From positions 1 to 64,000 of the forward strand of contig NZ_JAHZAX010000011.1 of assembly GCF_019423705.1 (NCBI RefSeq): a stretch of DNA of 64,000 nt, read 5' to 3'. Below are positions 56,183 to 64,000 of this stretch, in pieces. Positions within the stretch are counted from its first letter, which is position 1; each line of letters starts with the position of its first letter. The DNA comes from Ruminococcus sp. (GTDB lineage: Bacteria; Bacillota; Clostridia; Oscillospirales; Ruminococcaceae). The translations under genes were made by a program, and so were the position numbers. Below the pieces are notes generated by a model that made no database searches, was not told the origin of the DNA, and saw only the letters and a program-made list of their open reading frames with translations.

Positions 56183-56353
56183 TATAAAATACCTCTCGGT
56201 CGCAACATATCTAACCATTTCGGCGGCATAACCCACCACCTTGTATTATACCACCAAAACACGCCGTTTTCAAGCGCAGGCACTTTATATTGTATATCTG
56301 CACAACTGAAAACACCGATATTTAGGCACAATGACATCAAAGCTTGTCCATAT

Positions 56354-57454
56354 CTACCACAGCATTTCGCCGATGATAGCGTTTGAAGCAAGAAAGCCTG
56401 CCGGGGTAAGGCGGACGATATCGCCGTCAAACTGACAAAGCCCCAGCTTGGCAAAGAGCGCCGCTTTCTTTGAGATGTTCTTCCCAAGCATTTCGCCCCC
56501 AAGCTCTGCCGCACGCTTCACGCTTATGCCCTTTGCGAGCCGCAGACCAAGCATAACGTACTCTTCCGCCTTATCGGGGTGATCTTCAAGCAAGACTTTC
56601 TCCTGCAACGGTGCTACGATATAGCCCTTTATATCCGCAGGACAGAAATAGCGCTCCCCTTTATAATAGGAATGAGCCGAAGCGCCCAAACCGATATACT
56701 CTTCGCCCTGCCAATATTTGAGATTATGCCGTGACTGTCCGCCTTCTTTGGCAAAATTTGATATTTCATACTGGGCAAAGCCCTTATCATCAAGCTGTTT
56801 GACTGTCTGCAAATACATATCGCAAAGGGTGTCCTCATCGGCGATGGAATTTCGCACCTCATCGCAGTCAAAGAGCGTTCCCTCTTCTATTTTCAGCATA
56901 TAGGCTGAGATATGGTCGATAGGCAGGGCTGTAAGCTTGTCAATGCTGTCGGAAAGGCTTTTTGCTGTTTGACCTTTAAGACCCAGCATAATATCGCAGG
57001 AGAGCCGTTTGAAGCCGACATCGTGGGCGTTTTGGACGGCTTCGAGAGCCTGTTCAAAGTCGTGGAGTCTGCCTAAAAATTCAAGCTCCCCGTCCTGCGC
57101 CGACTGAACGCCGAAAGAGAGCCTTGTAATGCCTGCGGACTTATAATCAGCAAGCTTCTTCCTATCCACAGTACAGGGATTTGCTTCCAGCGTGACCTCC
57201 GTATCGCAGAGCTGAACGCTTTCATCAAGGGCGGACATAATGCGCTCCACCTGCTCAGCAGTCATCACAGAGGGCGTACCGCCGCCGAAATAGACGGTGT
57301 CAGCCTCTATCCCCTGCCCCTTAAAAGCGTGTATATTGCGGCATAGAGCCTTCACATAGCTCTCCACAGTCTCCGCCGACACTGCCACGGAATAGAAATC
57401 ACAATAGGGGCATTTTCTTTTACAGAAGGGTATATGGATATAAATTCCTGTCAT
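56354..57454 (-). CDS. hemW: Radical-SAM heme chaperone HemW
   Basis: A 366-residue radical-SAM protein of the HemN/HemW family. The 4Fe-4S motif is CKRKCPYCDF (Cys at residues 11, 15 and 18) after GIYIHIPF. Also seen are GGGTPS near residue 53, SFGVQSA near 127 and the C-terminal winged segment. It is the short HemW form, thought to deliver heme rather than oxidise coproporphyrinogen. Its start overlaps the upstream gene by four bases (ATGA). It lies in a genome that also shows heme-uptake remnants. Confidence 0.93.
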   Translation of the reverse strand: MTGIYIHIPFCKRKCPYCDFYSVAVSAETVESYVKALCRNIHAFKGQGIEADTVYFGGGTPSVMTAEQVERIMSALDESVQLCDTEVTLEANPCTVDRKKLADYKSAGITRLSFGVQSAQDGELEFLGRLHDFEQALEAVQNAHDVGFKRLSCDIMLGLKGQTAKSLSDSIDKLTALPIDHISAYMLKIEEGTLFDCDEVRNSIADEDTLCDMYLQTVKQLDDKGFAQYEISNFAKEGGQSRHNLKYWQGEEYIGLGASAHSYYKGERYFCPADIKGYIVAPLQEKVLLEDHPDKAEEYVMLGLRLAKGISVKRAAELGGEMLGKNISKKAALFAKLGLCQFDGDIVRLTPAGFLASNAIIGEMLW

Positions 57455-57927
57455 AATCTATCCTCATTATCATCATCGAAAGCGTTGTCGATATACTTGC
57501 CTGTTTGGTCACGATTGCTGCGAAACTTCTCCAAGGCTTTACTAAGCCCGAACCGAGCCGCCCAGACCACATATATACAAAGCAATATAAGCGCCGCATA
57601 GAGCAAGAAATACGCCTGTTCTTTAAGGGAGAGCTGGAAATACACAGACCGAGTGGAAAGGCTTTTCGACACGGCAGGGTGAATGATTATATAGCACACC
57701 ACGCCCAATATGCCCGTATAAGCAAGGCAGCAGGTAATGCCCACAAAGGCTTCCCTAAACCTCAGCGCCGAGAACTTCACGCCCACGAACACCGCCCAAG
57801 CCGCCAGCAGCCACAATCCCACCGCCGCCGACACATTGGCATAAGCTTCATACAACAGCGGCAGCAGCACCGCTCCGCTAAGCCCATACACAAGCGAAAG
57901 CTTCATAGACTTCTGTATATCCTTCAT
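57451..57927 (-). CDS. Membrane protein of unknown function, coupled to hemW
   Basis: A protein of about 158 residues with four hydrophobic segments (LSLVYGLSGAVLLPLLYEAY, AVGLWLLAAWAVFVGVKF, AFVGITCCLAYTGILGVVCYIII, AYFLLYAALILLCIYVVWAA), then a charged tail ending DDDNEDRL. AAGGAGGG lies just before two ATG codons at 57930 and 57927; the second has better spacing. The hemW start overlaps its stop, so it should be co-expressed with HemW. No domain is recognised. Confidence 0.7.
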   Translation of the reverse strand: MKDIQKSMKLSLVYGLSGAVLLPLLYEAYANVSAAVGLWLLAAWAVFVGVKFSALRFREAFVGITCCLAYTGILGVVCYIIIHPAVSKSLSTRSVYFQLSLKEQAYFLLYAALILLCIYVVWAARFGLSKALEKFRSNRDQTGKYIDNAFDDDNEDRL

Positions 57928-57960
57928 CATTTCCCTCCTTTTCAATTCGCATAGGACTGG

Positions 57961-58173
57961 ACTGCGGGCAAGTTACATAGTAGCCCGAGGAGCAGACAGA
58001 CTGTAAACCATACACAGCATTAAACCACACTTCTCTGTTCTGTTTCTCACTCTGTCGATGAACCTGTCAATTGTAGGGGCGAACATTGTTCGCCCGTGAT
58101 ACCCATAGTACATTTAGCGATAATAACACATAATGCGGTCAACCAAACGGGCGAACGCTGTTCGCCCCTACAC
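57961..58173. repeat. Composite repeat copy 2 plus an extra TGTAGGGG element
   Basis: 57961-58096 repeats the order of 33496-33638 (ACTGCGGG, TAGCCCGAGGA, ACAGACTGTAAACC, TACACAGCA, TAAACC, then TGTAGGGGCGAAC...TTCGCCCG). A further inverted copy CGGGCGAACGCTGTTCGCCC is at 58149-58168, followed by CTACA. Confidence 0.72.
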
Positions 58174-58360
58174 TCTTGTCATTAACCAATACAAGCCCCA
58201 TTCACGAACATATGTATACAATCAACAAATCTATCCCACCCAAATTGTGCAAACAAATGATTTTTGATTTAATTTGATAACATCTCTGCAATTGTTGCAT
58301 TTTCCCTGCAACTTTTGAGCCGTTTTGCGCTATATAGAGAGAGGTATGCCACAGCGAAAA

Positions 58361-58454
58361 GTGTACAACGGTGTACAACGGATTTAAAAGTGTTGTACAC
58401 CTGTTTAAGCGCCTAAATACACACTTTTCAGTACCTAGTGTACAACAGTACAAC
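58361..58454. repeat. Cluster of GTGTACAAC direct and inverted repeats
   Basis: GTGTACAAC occurs at 58361-58369, 58371-58379 and 58438-58446, inverted (GTTGTACAC) at 58392-58400, and partially (AGTACAAC) at 58447-58454. An AT-rich TATATAGAATATATAAG stretch follows. The rest of 58174-58651 shows no gene, only an ATTCCTCATTCC tail at 58588-58623. Confidence 0.65.
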
Positions 58455-58651
58455 AGAATACTAATAGGGTATATATAGAATATATAAGTATAGAAGTGTT
58501 ATTGTTGTTCAAAAAGATCGATAGTCTTTAAACCGCCTATCTACACCTTTGTTCACAATAGCAGCCCACCAACGTCCAGCGCCCTGCTAAACATTCCTCA
58601 TTCCTAATTCCTCATTCCTCATTCAAACGTCCGTTGTTCACCAACAAAGCG

Positions 58652-60454
58652 TTACTCATCAAGCTTCAACACCGACATAAAGGCTTCCTGCGGAACGGAG
58701 ACTGAACCTAGCTGGCGCATACGCTTCTTGCCCTCTTTCTGCTTCTCAAGAAGCTTCTTCTTTCGGGTGATATCGCCGCCATAACACTTTGCAAGCACGT
58801 CCTTGCGCATTGCCTTGATGGTCTCTCTTGCGATTATCTTGCCGCCGATAGCCGCTTGTACAGGTATCTCGAAGAGCTGTCTCGGAATGTTCTCCTTGAG
58901 CTTTTCGGTAAGTCGTCTGCCTCTTGCGTAAGCCTTCTCCTCGTGGACGATGAAGGACAATGCGTCAACTACCTCGCCGTTGAGCAGGATATCAAGCTTC
59001 ACAAGCTTTGAAGGCGCATAGCCAAGCATTTCATAATCAAATGAAGCATAGCCCTTTGTGCGTGATTTGAGTGCGTCAAAGAAGTCGTAAACTATCTCGT
59101 TGAGGGGCAGCTCATAATGCAGGTCTACCCTCGTCTCGTCGATGTATTTCATATCTTTGTAAACGCCTCGCCTGTCTTGGCAAAGCTCCATTATATTACC
59201 AACATATTCAGAAGGCGTGTAAATATGCGCATTTACCATTGGCTCTTCCGCCGAAGCAATGTTCGCAACGTCCGGATAATTTGTCGGGTTGTCGATATAT
59301 ACAGTCTCGCCGTTGGTTAGATTTACCTTATATATAACTGACGGAGCTGTTGTGATAAGGTCAAGATTGTATTCACGCTCAAGCCTTTCTTGGATTATCT
59401 CCATATGCAGAAGTCCCAAAAAGCCGCATCTGAAACCAAAACCAAGTGCGATAGAAGTCTCAGGCTCGAATGAAAGCGAAGCGTCGTTGAGCATAAGCTT
59501 TTCAAGTGCGTCACGCAGATCGGGGTACTTTGCGCCGTCAGCAGGATAAATTCCGCAGTATACCATTGGGTTTACCTTCTTGTATCCCGGCAGCGCTTCA
59601 TCGCAAGGCTCAGCCGCATTTGTCACAGTATCGCCCACACGAGTATCGCCGATATCCTTGATAGAAGCAGCGATATAGCCAACTTCACCGGCGTGGAGCT
59701 CGCCCACAGGCACAAGCTCGGTCGCACCCATATAGCCTATCTCAACAGTCTGGAACTCTGCCCCTGTGGCCATAAGTCTGATAGTGTCGCCCACCTTGAT
59801 GTGACCCTCTTTGACACGGCAGTAGATTATTACGCCCTTGTACTGATCGTAATAGCTGTCAAAAATAAGCGCCTTTAGCGGTGCGTTCTCATCGCCTTTA
59901 GGACAAGGGATATCCGTTACAACACGCTCGAGGACTTCCTTGATGTTCGTACCCATTTTCGCCGAAACTCTCGGTGCGTCCATTGCAGGTATGCCTATGA
60001 CGTTCTCCACCTCTGCGCAGGCTCTTTCTGGGTCTGCGGAAGGCAGGTCTATCTTGTTTATGACAGGAACGACTTCAAGGTCGTGCTCGATAGCAAGATA
60101 AGTGTTGGCAAGTGTCTGCGCCTCAATGCCTTGTGAAGCGTCAACGATAAGTATTGCGCCCTCGCAGGCTGCAAGAGAACGTGAAACCTCGTAATTGAAG
60201 TCAACGTGACCTGGGGTGTCGATAAGATTGAAAACATAGTCCTGTCCGTCGTCAGCGTGATAGTTAAGGCGAACGGCACGGGCTTTGATAGTAATGCCCC
60301 TTTCACGCTCGATATCCATATTATCCAAAAGCTGGTTTTCCATATCACGAAGCTTGACAGTCTCGGTGAGTTCCAATATCCTGTCGGCAAGGGTGGATTT
60401 GCCGTGGTCTATATGAGCTATAATGCAGAAATTTCTGATGTTTTTTTCGTTCAT
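58652..60454 (-). CDS. lepA: Elongation factor 4 (LepA)
   Basis: Translational GTPase of 600 residues that acts on the ribosome during initiation or stalled elongation. G1 is [14 protein letters not shown], followed by [14 protein letters not shown] and NKIDLPSA. The LepA-specific C-terminal domain shows [21 protein letters not shown] (quoted [11 protein letters not shown]) and [21 protein letters not shown] (quoted [18 protein letters not shown]). The gene has a full-consensus promoter and GAGAGG before the ATG. Confidence 0.97.
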   Translation of the reverse strand: MNEKNIRNFCIIAHIDHGKSTLADRILELTETVKLRDMENQLLDNMDIERERGITIKARAVRLNYHADDGQDYVFNLIDTPGHVDFNYEVSRSLAACEGAILIVDASQGIEAQTLANTYLAIEHDLEVVPVINKIDLPSADPERACAEVENVIGIPAMDAPRVSAKMGTNIKEVLERVVTDIPCPKGDENAPLKALIFDSYYDQYKGVIIYCRVKEGHIKVGDTIRLMATGAEFQTVEIGYMGATELVPVGELHAGEVGYIAASIKDIGDTRVGDTVTNAAEPCDEALPGYKKVNPMVYCGIYPADGAKYPDLRDALEKLMLNDASLSFEPETSIALGFGFRCGFLGLLHMEIIQERLEREYNLDLITTAPSVIYKVNLTNGETVYIDNPTNYPDVANIASAEEPMVNAHIYTPSEYVGNIMELCQDRRGVYKDMKYIDETRVDLHYELPLNEIVYDFFDALKSRTKGYASFDYEMLGYAPSKLVKLDILLNGEVVDALSFIVHEEKAYARGRRLTEKLKENIPRQLFEIPVQAAIGGKIIARETIKAMRKDVLAKCYGGDITRKKKLLEKQKEGKKRMRQLGSVSVPQEAFMSVLKLDE

Positions 60455-60501
60455 TTACTGTTATTCCTCTCTCAGACAAGTATACTTTTCCATAATACTT
60501 T

Positions 60502-60530
60502 ATTATATCACGATAGCAAAAGCCTGTCAA
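60502..60530 (-). promoter_or_regulatory. Full-consensus promoter of lepA
   Basis: The minus strand reads TTGACA, 17 bp, TATAAT. Confidence 0.85.
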
Positions 60531-60695
60531 CCGCAAATGATCGACAAATATCGCAAAAAGGAACTTTTATACAATAGGGAATGATACAGTTTTTGTGAAA
60601 ATTGTCCGTGGCATTAATATAAAAAAAGTGGTATAATGTATATAAAGACGAAAAAAGTGTAAAATCCGGTTATTAATGCGGAAGGAGCGTTAAAA

Positions 60696-61196
60696 ATGCT
60701 TAACAAAGGCGACATCATATCTTATGGCACGACAGGTGTCTGCAAGGTCGAGGGCGAGTGCGAACAGACCGTCAAGGGCAAGAAAAAGCGCTACATAGTG
60801 CTCAAGCCCATTCATCAGAACAATTCAACACTTTATGTGCCAATGGATAATGACGAGCTGAAAACCAAGTTCAAGCCTCTGCTCACAAAGGCCGAGATAG
60901 ACGATATAATAAAGGAAATGCCAGAGGACAACATCTGGTTCGAAAGCAGCTCAGAGCGTGCGGAACTTTATTCGGACATTCTTGAAAGCGGCGACAGAAA
61001 GCGCCTAGCCCAGCTCGTGCGCACCCTGTATCTGCGACAGAAGAGCCTTATCGCCAAGGGCAGACATCTTCATTCCAATGACGAGCGCATATTCAAAAGT
61101 GCCGAAGCCCTGCTCTTTGACGAGTTCTCCGCAGTCCTCGGCATAGGTCAAGAGGAAGTTTTTGACTTTATTCAGACGAGGCTGAGTAAGGCGTAA
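60696..61196 (+). CDS. CarD/CdnL-type RNA-polymerase-binding regulator
   Basis: A 166-residue CarD_CdnL_TRCF-family protein. The N-terminal Tudor-like RNA-polymerase interaction domain is NKGDIISYGTTGVCKVEGECEQ (quoted KGDIISYGTTGVCKVEG) through STLYVPMDND. The helical DNA-binding part follows from residue 60, with LAQLVRTLYLRQKSLIAKGRHL. It is assumed to stabilise open complexes at promoters. AAGGAG lies eight bases before the ATG, and an extended -10 (TGGTATAAT) lies upstream near 60630. A terminator follows. Confidence 0.9.
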   Translation: MLNKGDIISYGTTGVCKVEGECEQTVKGKKKRYIVLKPIHQNNSTLYVPMDNDELKTKFKPLLTKAEIDDIIKEMPEDNIWFESSSERAELYSDILESGDRKRLAQLVRTLYLRQKSLIAKGRHLHSNDERIFKSAEALLFDEFSAVLGIGQEEVFDFIQTRLSKA

Positions 61197-61219
61197 TGGG
61201 ATTCCCGAATAAAAAAAAG

Positions 61220-61250
61220 AAGGACAAACCAAAATCGGCTTGTCCTTTTT
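61220..61250 (+). terminator. Terminator of the CarD gene
   Basis: AAGGACAA pairs with TTGTCCTT around a 12-base loop, followed by TTTG. The A-run in front makes it work on the minus strand as well, for the acidic protein gene. Confidence 0.85.
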
Positions 61251-61285
61251 GTTTGTGAATAATAGTGAAATTGACTGTATTAGTA

Positions 61286-61621
61286 TTAGTCTTTGTCAAC
61301 GTCCTCAACAGGCTCTTCGATAGCGTCGAGCTGAACTTCAACGTCAACTTCTTCCTCAGCAGGCTCTTCAGCAGCTTCCTCTGCCTCGCCCTCTGCCTTC
61401 TCTTCAGCCTCAGTCTCCTCAGCATTCTCAGCTTCACCGGCTTCTTCAGCCTCGTCAGCGCCCTCTGCGCACTCGTCGCAGCCGCAGCAATCGTCGAAAT
61501 CCTCGTCGAGGTCTTCGTAATCGTAGTTCTCAAGCTCCTTGTGCTTCTTGAGCGCAAATATAGCAGCAGCGCCCGCAGCAACAGCTCCGATCGCAGCAAT
61601 TACCTTCAATCCACTTGCCAT
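61286..61621 (-). CDS. Small membrane-anchored, strongly acidic protein with a Cys cluster
   Basis: A 111-residue protein. Residues 1-25 (MASGLKVIAAIGAVAAGAAA) form one membrane segment, then KKHKELENYDYEDLDEDFDD. A cluster CCGCDEC lies near residue 46, and the rest is Glu/Ala-rich with almost no basic residues. GGGAG lies ten bases before ATG 61621. The Cys group could bind metal. I do not recognise the family; proteins of this kind are often lineage-specific. Confidence 0.7.
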   Translation of the reverse strand: MASGLKVIAAIGAVAAGAAAIFALKKHKELENYDYEDLDEDFDDCCGCDECAEGADEAEEAGEAENAEETEAEEKAEGEAEEAAEEPAEEEVDVEVQLDAIEEPVEDVDKD

Positions 61622-61794
61622 AATAAAACAGCTCCCTTCCAAAATTTCTGTCTCTGAAACATTCTATACATAATTCAGATCATCATTAGTATAACACAAT
61701 TGTTAGAAAAAATCAAGCATTTTATTAAATAGCCTGCACATTTTATGCAACTTGCTCAAAAACAGCCGACTTATTTTGTCAATGATTTGATTCG

Positions 61795-62529
61795 CTACAT
61801 ATTGCCTGTAAGGCTCATAATAATGCTCGCCGCCGCCACGGGAGCGGTCTCGCACCGCAGGATACGTTCGCCCAGCCCGATTATCTTGACCCCTGCGTCA
61901 CGACAGCTTTCCGCCTCGTGCTGTTCAAAACCGCCCTCGCTGCCGATAAAAAGCCCCACAGACTGTCCATTTTCAAGCTTGTCCAGCCCAGCATCACGGA
62001 GGTTTATACCGCCCTGCTCATAGCACATCAGCGGCACATCGCAGGCTGCGAGCATTTCAACACACTCGTCAAAGCCGATCAGGTCGCAGACTTTCGGCAC
62101 GATACCCCTGCCGCATTGCTTCGCCGCTTCAAGGGCTATCTTGTTTAGCCTTTCGATACGCTTTGAAAGATTTTTGCCCTCGGGACGAGAAATGCACCTT
62201 GCTGTCATAACTGGGCGAATCTCCGTCACGCCAAGCTCAACGGCTTTCTGCACGATAAATTCCAGCTTGTCAGATTTAGGCATTGCCTGAAACAGCGTAA
62301 GCTTTATGCTTGGTTCGGCGTTGCTCGGCTGGGCAAGCAGCACGTCGCACTCCACCTCTTTGTCAGAAATAGTCAATATTTTAGAGCGGTACTCCATTCC
62401 CTCGCAGCAGACTGTTATAACGTCTCCAAGCCTCATTCTAAGGCTTCTGCCGATATGCACGGCGTCGCTGCCCTTTATTACCAGCATTTCGCCGCATATA
62501 TTCTCACGTTCAACAAAAAAATGTGGCAT
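61795..62529 (-). CDS. rsmE: 16S rRNA m3U1498 methyltransferase RsmE
   Basis: SPOUT-class methyltransferase of 244 residues. The N-terminal PUA-like part is MPHFFVERENICGEMLVIKG. The knot contains LFQAMPKSDKLEFIVQKAVELGV (quoted KSDKLEFIVQKAVELGV), IGSEGGFEQHEAE near residue 195 and LGERILRCETAPVAA near 218. GGAGG lies six bases before ATG 62529; the frame extends to 62658 without support. It stands alone here, whereas prmA is a common partner. Confidence 0.94.
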   Translation of the reverse strand: MPHFFVERENICGEMLVIKGSDAVHIGRSLRMRLGDVITVCCEGMEYRSKILTISDKEVECDVLLAQPSNAEPSIKLTLFQAMPKSDKLEFIVQKAVELGVTEIRPVMTARCISRPEGKNLSKRIERLNKIALEAAKQCGRGIVPKVCDLIGFDECVEMLAACDVPLMCYEQGGINLRDAGLDKLENGQSVGLFIGSEGGFEQHEAESCRDAGVKIIGLGERILRCETAPVAAASIIMSLTGNM

Positions 62530-62699
62530 TTTTGACCTCCGGTTACAAATTAAGTAATAATGTTTATGCTTATTCCGATAAAAGAATAACAAACGATTTG
62601 ATATATAAATAGTATAACATAACTTCAAAAAATGTTCAACAAATTTCATACTAAACACAAAAAGTTTTCACACGCAGAACACATTGAAAGGTTATTATA

Positions 62700-62874
62700 T
62701 TATTGTCGCAAGGGAACAGCGAGACAAGCTGTGAAGCTGCGGCAATCGTAAACTTGGTATGTTGGCTTTTACCCCAAGCCTTCATATATACAGCTCGTAG
62801 ATTAATTTCTACTAGCTTCTCCCCTATAATTTTTTATTTTTTGGCACCCACAGACTTCTGTGGGTGTTTTTTTG
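62700..62874 (+). ncRNA. Candidate structured RNA of about 170 bases, family not recognised
   Basis: The plus strand ends in a strong terminator, CACCCACAG/CTGTGGGTG then TTTTTTTG (62845-62874). No plus-strand gene lies upstream within 1.5 kb. Several stems are visible: GCTCGTAGA/TCTACTAGC (about 62788-62815), CTTGG/CCAAG, and GGCTT/AAGCC around 62763-62780. It could be an orphan regulatory RNA or a 6S-like RNA. No promoter near 62690 matches well; TATATT at 62696-62701 is the best -10. Confidence 0.5.
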
Positions 62875-62884
62875 TCTTTTTTTA

Positions 62885-63004
62885 AGAGCTTATCCACATA
62901 TAGATAAGCTCTCAGACTGTCACATAGGCTTCAAATCAACGGGCGAACGATGTTCGCCCCTACACAAAAAAAAGAGCTTATCCACAAACGCAGATAAGCT
63001 CTTT
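62885..63004. repeat. Duplicated hairpin flanking a TGTAGGGG-family element; right copy is the ptsH terminator
   Basis: AGAGCTTATC...GATAAGCTCT occurs at 62885-62912 and again at 62973-63002. Between them is the repeat CGGGCGAACGATGTTCGCCC plus CTACA (62940-62964). The right copy ends the minus-strand ptsH transcript with TTTTTTTTG. Confidence 0.75.
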
Positions 63005-63037
63005 TCAATATACAATTAGAATGCAGTATGCTTAAAA

Positions 63038-63310
63038 TTATCTTGCACCCTCAGCGAAACCGCTGTCAACGAGGTCAACAAGACCCTTTACTGCTGCTTC
63101 CTCATCCGGACCGTCAGCGATGATTCTGATCGTAGTTCCGCCTACGATACCGAGTGAAAGAATACCAAGAAGGCTCTTAGCATTAACTCTTCTCTCTTCC
63201 TTCTCTACCCAGATAGAAGACTTGAACTCGTTAGCCTTCTGGATAAAGAATGTTGCCGGACGGGCGTGAAGTCCTACCTGATTCTGAACTACTACATCTT
63301 TTACGAACAT
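63038..63310 (-). CDS. ptsH: Phosphocarrier protein HPr
   Basis: A 90-residue HPr of the sugar phosphotransferase system. The phosphorylated His is in VGLHARPATFF (residue 15), and the regulatory serine is in NAKSLLGILSLG near residue 46, the HprK site that makes HPr-Ser-P a CcpA partner. This fits the cre-like sites in the window. The ATG at 63310 follows GGGAGAGATCAGT; the frame to 63325 begins inside that site. No ptsI is adjacent. Confidence 0.95.
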   Translation of the reverse strand: MFVKDVVVQNQVGLHARPATFFIQKANEFKSSIWVEKEERRVNAKSLLGILSLGIVGGTTIRIIADGPDEEAAVKGLVDLVDSGFAEGAR

Positions 63311-63406
63311 ACTGATCTCTCCCATTCAATTTAAGCTTAGCAAAACGCCCCTTGATAAATTTGGCAAAGGGCTTATTTTATTGCCAATGGTTGTTTTAAT
63401 ACACTT

Positions 63407-63435
63407 ATTATACTCGACAAACTTTGCTTAGTCAA
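63407..63435 (-). promoter_or_regulatory. Sigma-A promoter of ptsH
   Basis: The minus strand reads TTGACT, 17 bp, TATAAT. The leader of about 90 bases can form a TTGGCAA/TTTGCCAA hairpin (63352-63384). Confidence 0.75.
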
Positions 63436-63606
63436 CGCAAATTTTAGACAAACAAGTAAAAACAGCTTTATTTTTGTTGTTGTGCTTAAAAATTAGCAAC
63501 TTTAATTATTAAACTTGTGCATATCATACAATCAGCTTGTGACCATTGTATCAGTTTATACAAATTCTTTTAACATTTATGTGGAAAGTGTTGAAAACTT
63601 AGGAAT

Positions 63607-64000
63607 TTAAATCTCCTCATTATCTGCAAATTTGTGTATAATAGCCAAATCTTTTTCCGTCAGCGGACTTTTTTCCAAAAGCTCGGGACGCTTTTTCAGC
63701 GTTGCGATGACAGCCTGTTCACGGCGCCACTTTGCGATCTCTGCGTGATTGCCCGAAAGCAGGACCTTTGGTACGGCCTTATCGTGCCAAACCTCTGGAC
63801 GGGTGTATTGTGGATATTCCAGCAGACCATTGTAATGGCTCTCGTCCTCATAACAGTCCGCCTGCGAAAGCGTTCCCTCAAGCATTCGCACAACGCAGTC
63901 CACCAGCACAAGCGCCGGCAGTTCTCCTCCCGTGAGGACATAATCGCCGACGGATATCTCCTCATCGACTATCTCCTCGATGACACGGTTGTCCACGCCC
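63607..64000 (-). CDS. trmD: tRNA (guanine-37-N1) methyltransferase TrmD, C-terminal part
   Basis: About 130 C-terminal residues of a SPOUT enzyme that methylates G37 next to the anticodon. The frame is open through the right edge. VIEEIVDEEISVGDYVLTGGELPALV is the knot with the SAM-binding loop (quoted DEEISVGDYVLTGGELPA), and GLLEYPQYTRPEVWHDKAVPKVLLSGNH is diagnostic (quoted LLEYPQYTRPEVW). The N-terminal half lies outside the window. No terminator is evident after the stop. Confidence 0.95.
   Translation of the reverse strand, partial: GVDNRVIEEIVDEEISVGDYVLTGGELPALVLVDCVVRMLEGTLSQADCYEDESHYNGLLEYPQYTRPEVWHDKAVPKVLLSGNHAEIAKWRREQAVIATLKKRPELLEKSPLTEKDLAIIHKFADNEEI

Noticed and set aside
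58202..58453. 83-codon minus-strand frame
   Set aside because: It runs through the GTGTACAAC repeats, has no ribosome site and unusual composition.
62530..62658. N-terminal extension of RsmE
   Set aside because: Low-complexity AT-rich text; GGAGG six bases before ATG 62529 decides the start.
62700..62874. Assignment of the plus-strand RNA as tmRNA, SRP RNA, RNase P RNA or a cobalamin riboswitch
   Set aside because: Conserved strings of these classes (CCA end with tag frame, GGAAGGNAGCAGCC loop, RNase P core, GCCACUG box) are absent, so only an unassigned candidate is reported.
62890..62986. Two TTATCCACA strings resembling DnaA boxes (62890-62898, 62978-62986)
   Set aside because: Both are parts of the duplicated terminator hairpins; there is no dnaA, dnaN or AT-rich unwinding element nearby.

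Overview
The window looks like chromosomal DNA of a Clostridia-class Firmicute, most likely a Ruminococcus-like member of the Oscillospiraceae/Ruminococcaceae. This rests on gene content and order: the rpsF-ssb-rpsR operon, CarD, YerC, PduL, CotH, a CE2-type esterase, a GH130 mannosylglucose phosphorylase of the R. albus type, an Shp-type heme-binding protein and a c-subunit with a sodium signature. It also rests on strong AGGAGG ribosome sites and near-consensus sigma-A promoters. The species cannot be read from the sequence alone. No prophage, CRISPR array or IS transposase is visible.

Layout. 1-7.9 kb (minus): tRNA-Val, hslO, a methyltransferase, yerC, engB-lon, the rpsF-ssb-rpsR operon and a zinc-ribbon membrane protein. 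8-23 kb: prfB, typA, an aldo/keto reductase divergent from a CotH lipoprotein, a purine permease, a methyltransferase, two SGNH esterases, a ThrH-like phosphatase, a CPBP protease and an orphan sugar-binding lipoprotein behind a cre-like site. 23.3-28.2 kb: a candidate small RNA, an XRE regulator, GH130, nrdR, pduL and aspartokinase with a structured leader. 28.6-33.4 kb: an EAL-domain protein, then an atypical P-type ATPase with a small partner protein.

33.7-40.8 kb is the most unusual part. It is a metal and heme locus with a ZIP transporter, a DtxR-type regulator, four consecutive broken genes (ABC exporter, FecCD permease, IsdE-like binding protein, Shp-domain protein), a second larger DtxR-like regulator, a MITE-like element and a small HMA metallochaperone. 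Near-palindromic TTAG/CTAA operators sit on or near the start sites of the three transcription units here. The control apparatus therefore appears intact while the transport genes have decayed.

40.9-64 kb: xpt, pncB, a Na/Pi cotransporter, the complete F1Fo ATP synthase operon (atpI-B-E-F-H-A-G-D-C, with a c-subunit carrying the two-carboxylate sodium motif), secreted and membrane proteins of unknown function, an orphan efflux adaptor, hemW, lepA, carD, rsmE, a second candidate structured RNA, HPr (ptsH) and the 3' part of trmD.

Short intergenic palindromic repeats are scattered throughout: a TGTAGGGG family, a composite family of about 140 bp, an ATTCCTCATTCC-tailed family and a MITE of about 180 bp. 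They occupy most long gaps. Coding starts were moved from the longest reading frame wherever a clear Shine-Dalgarno site or promoter decided the question.
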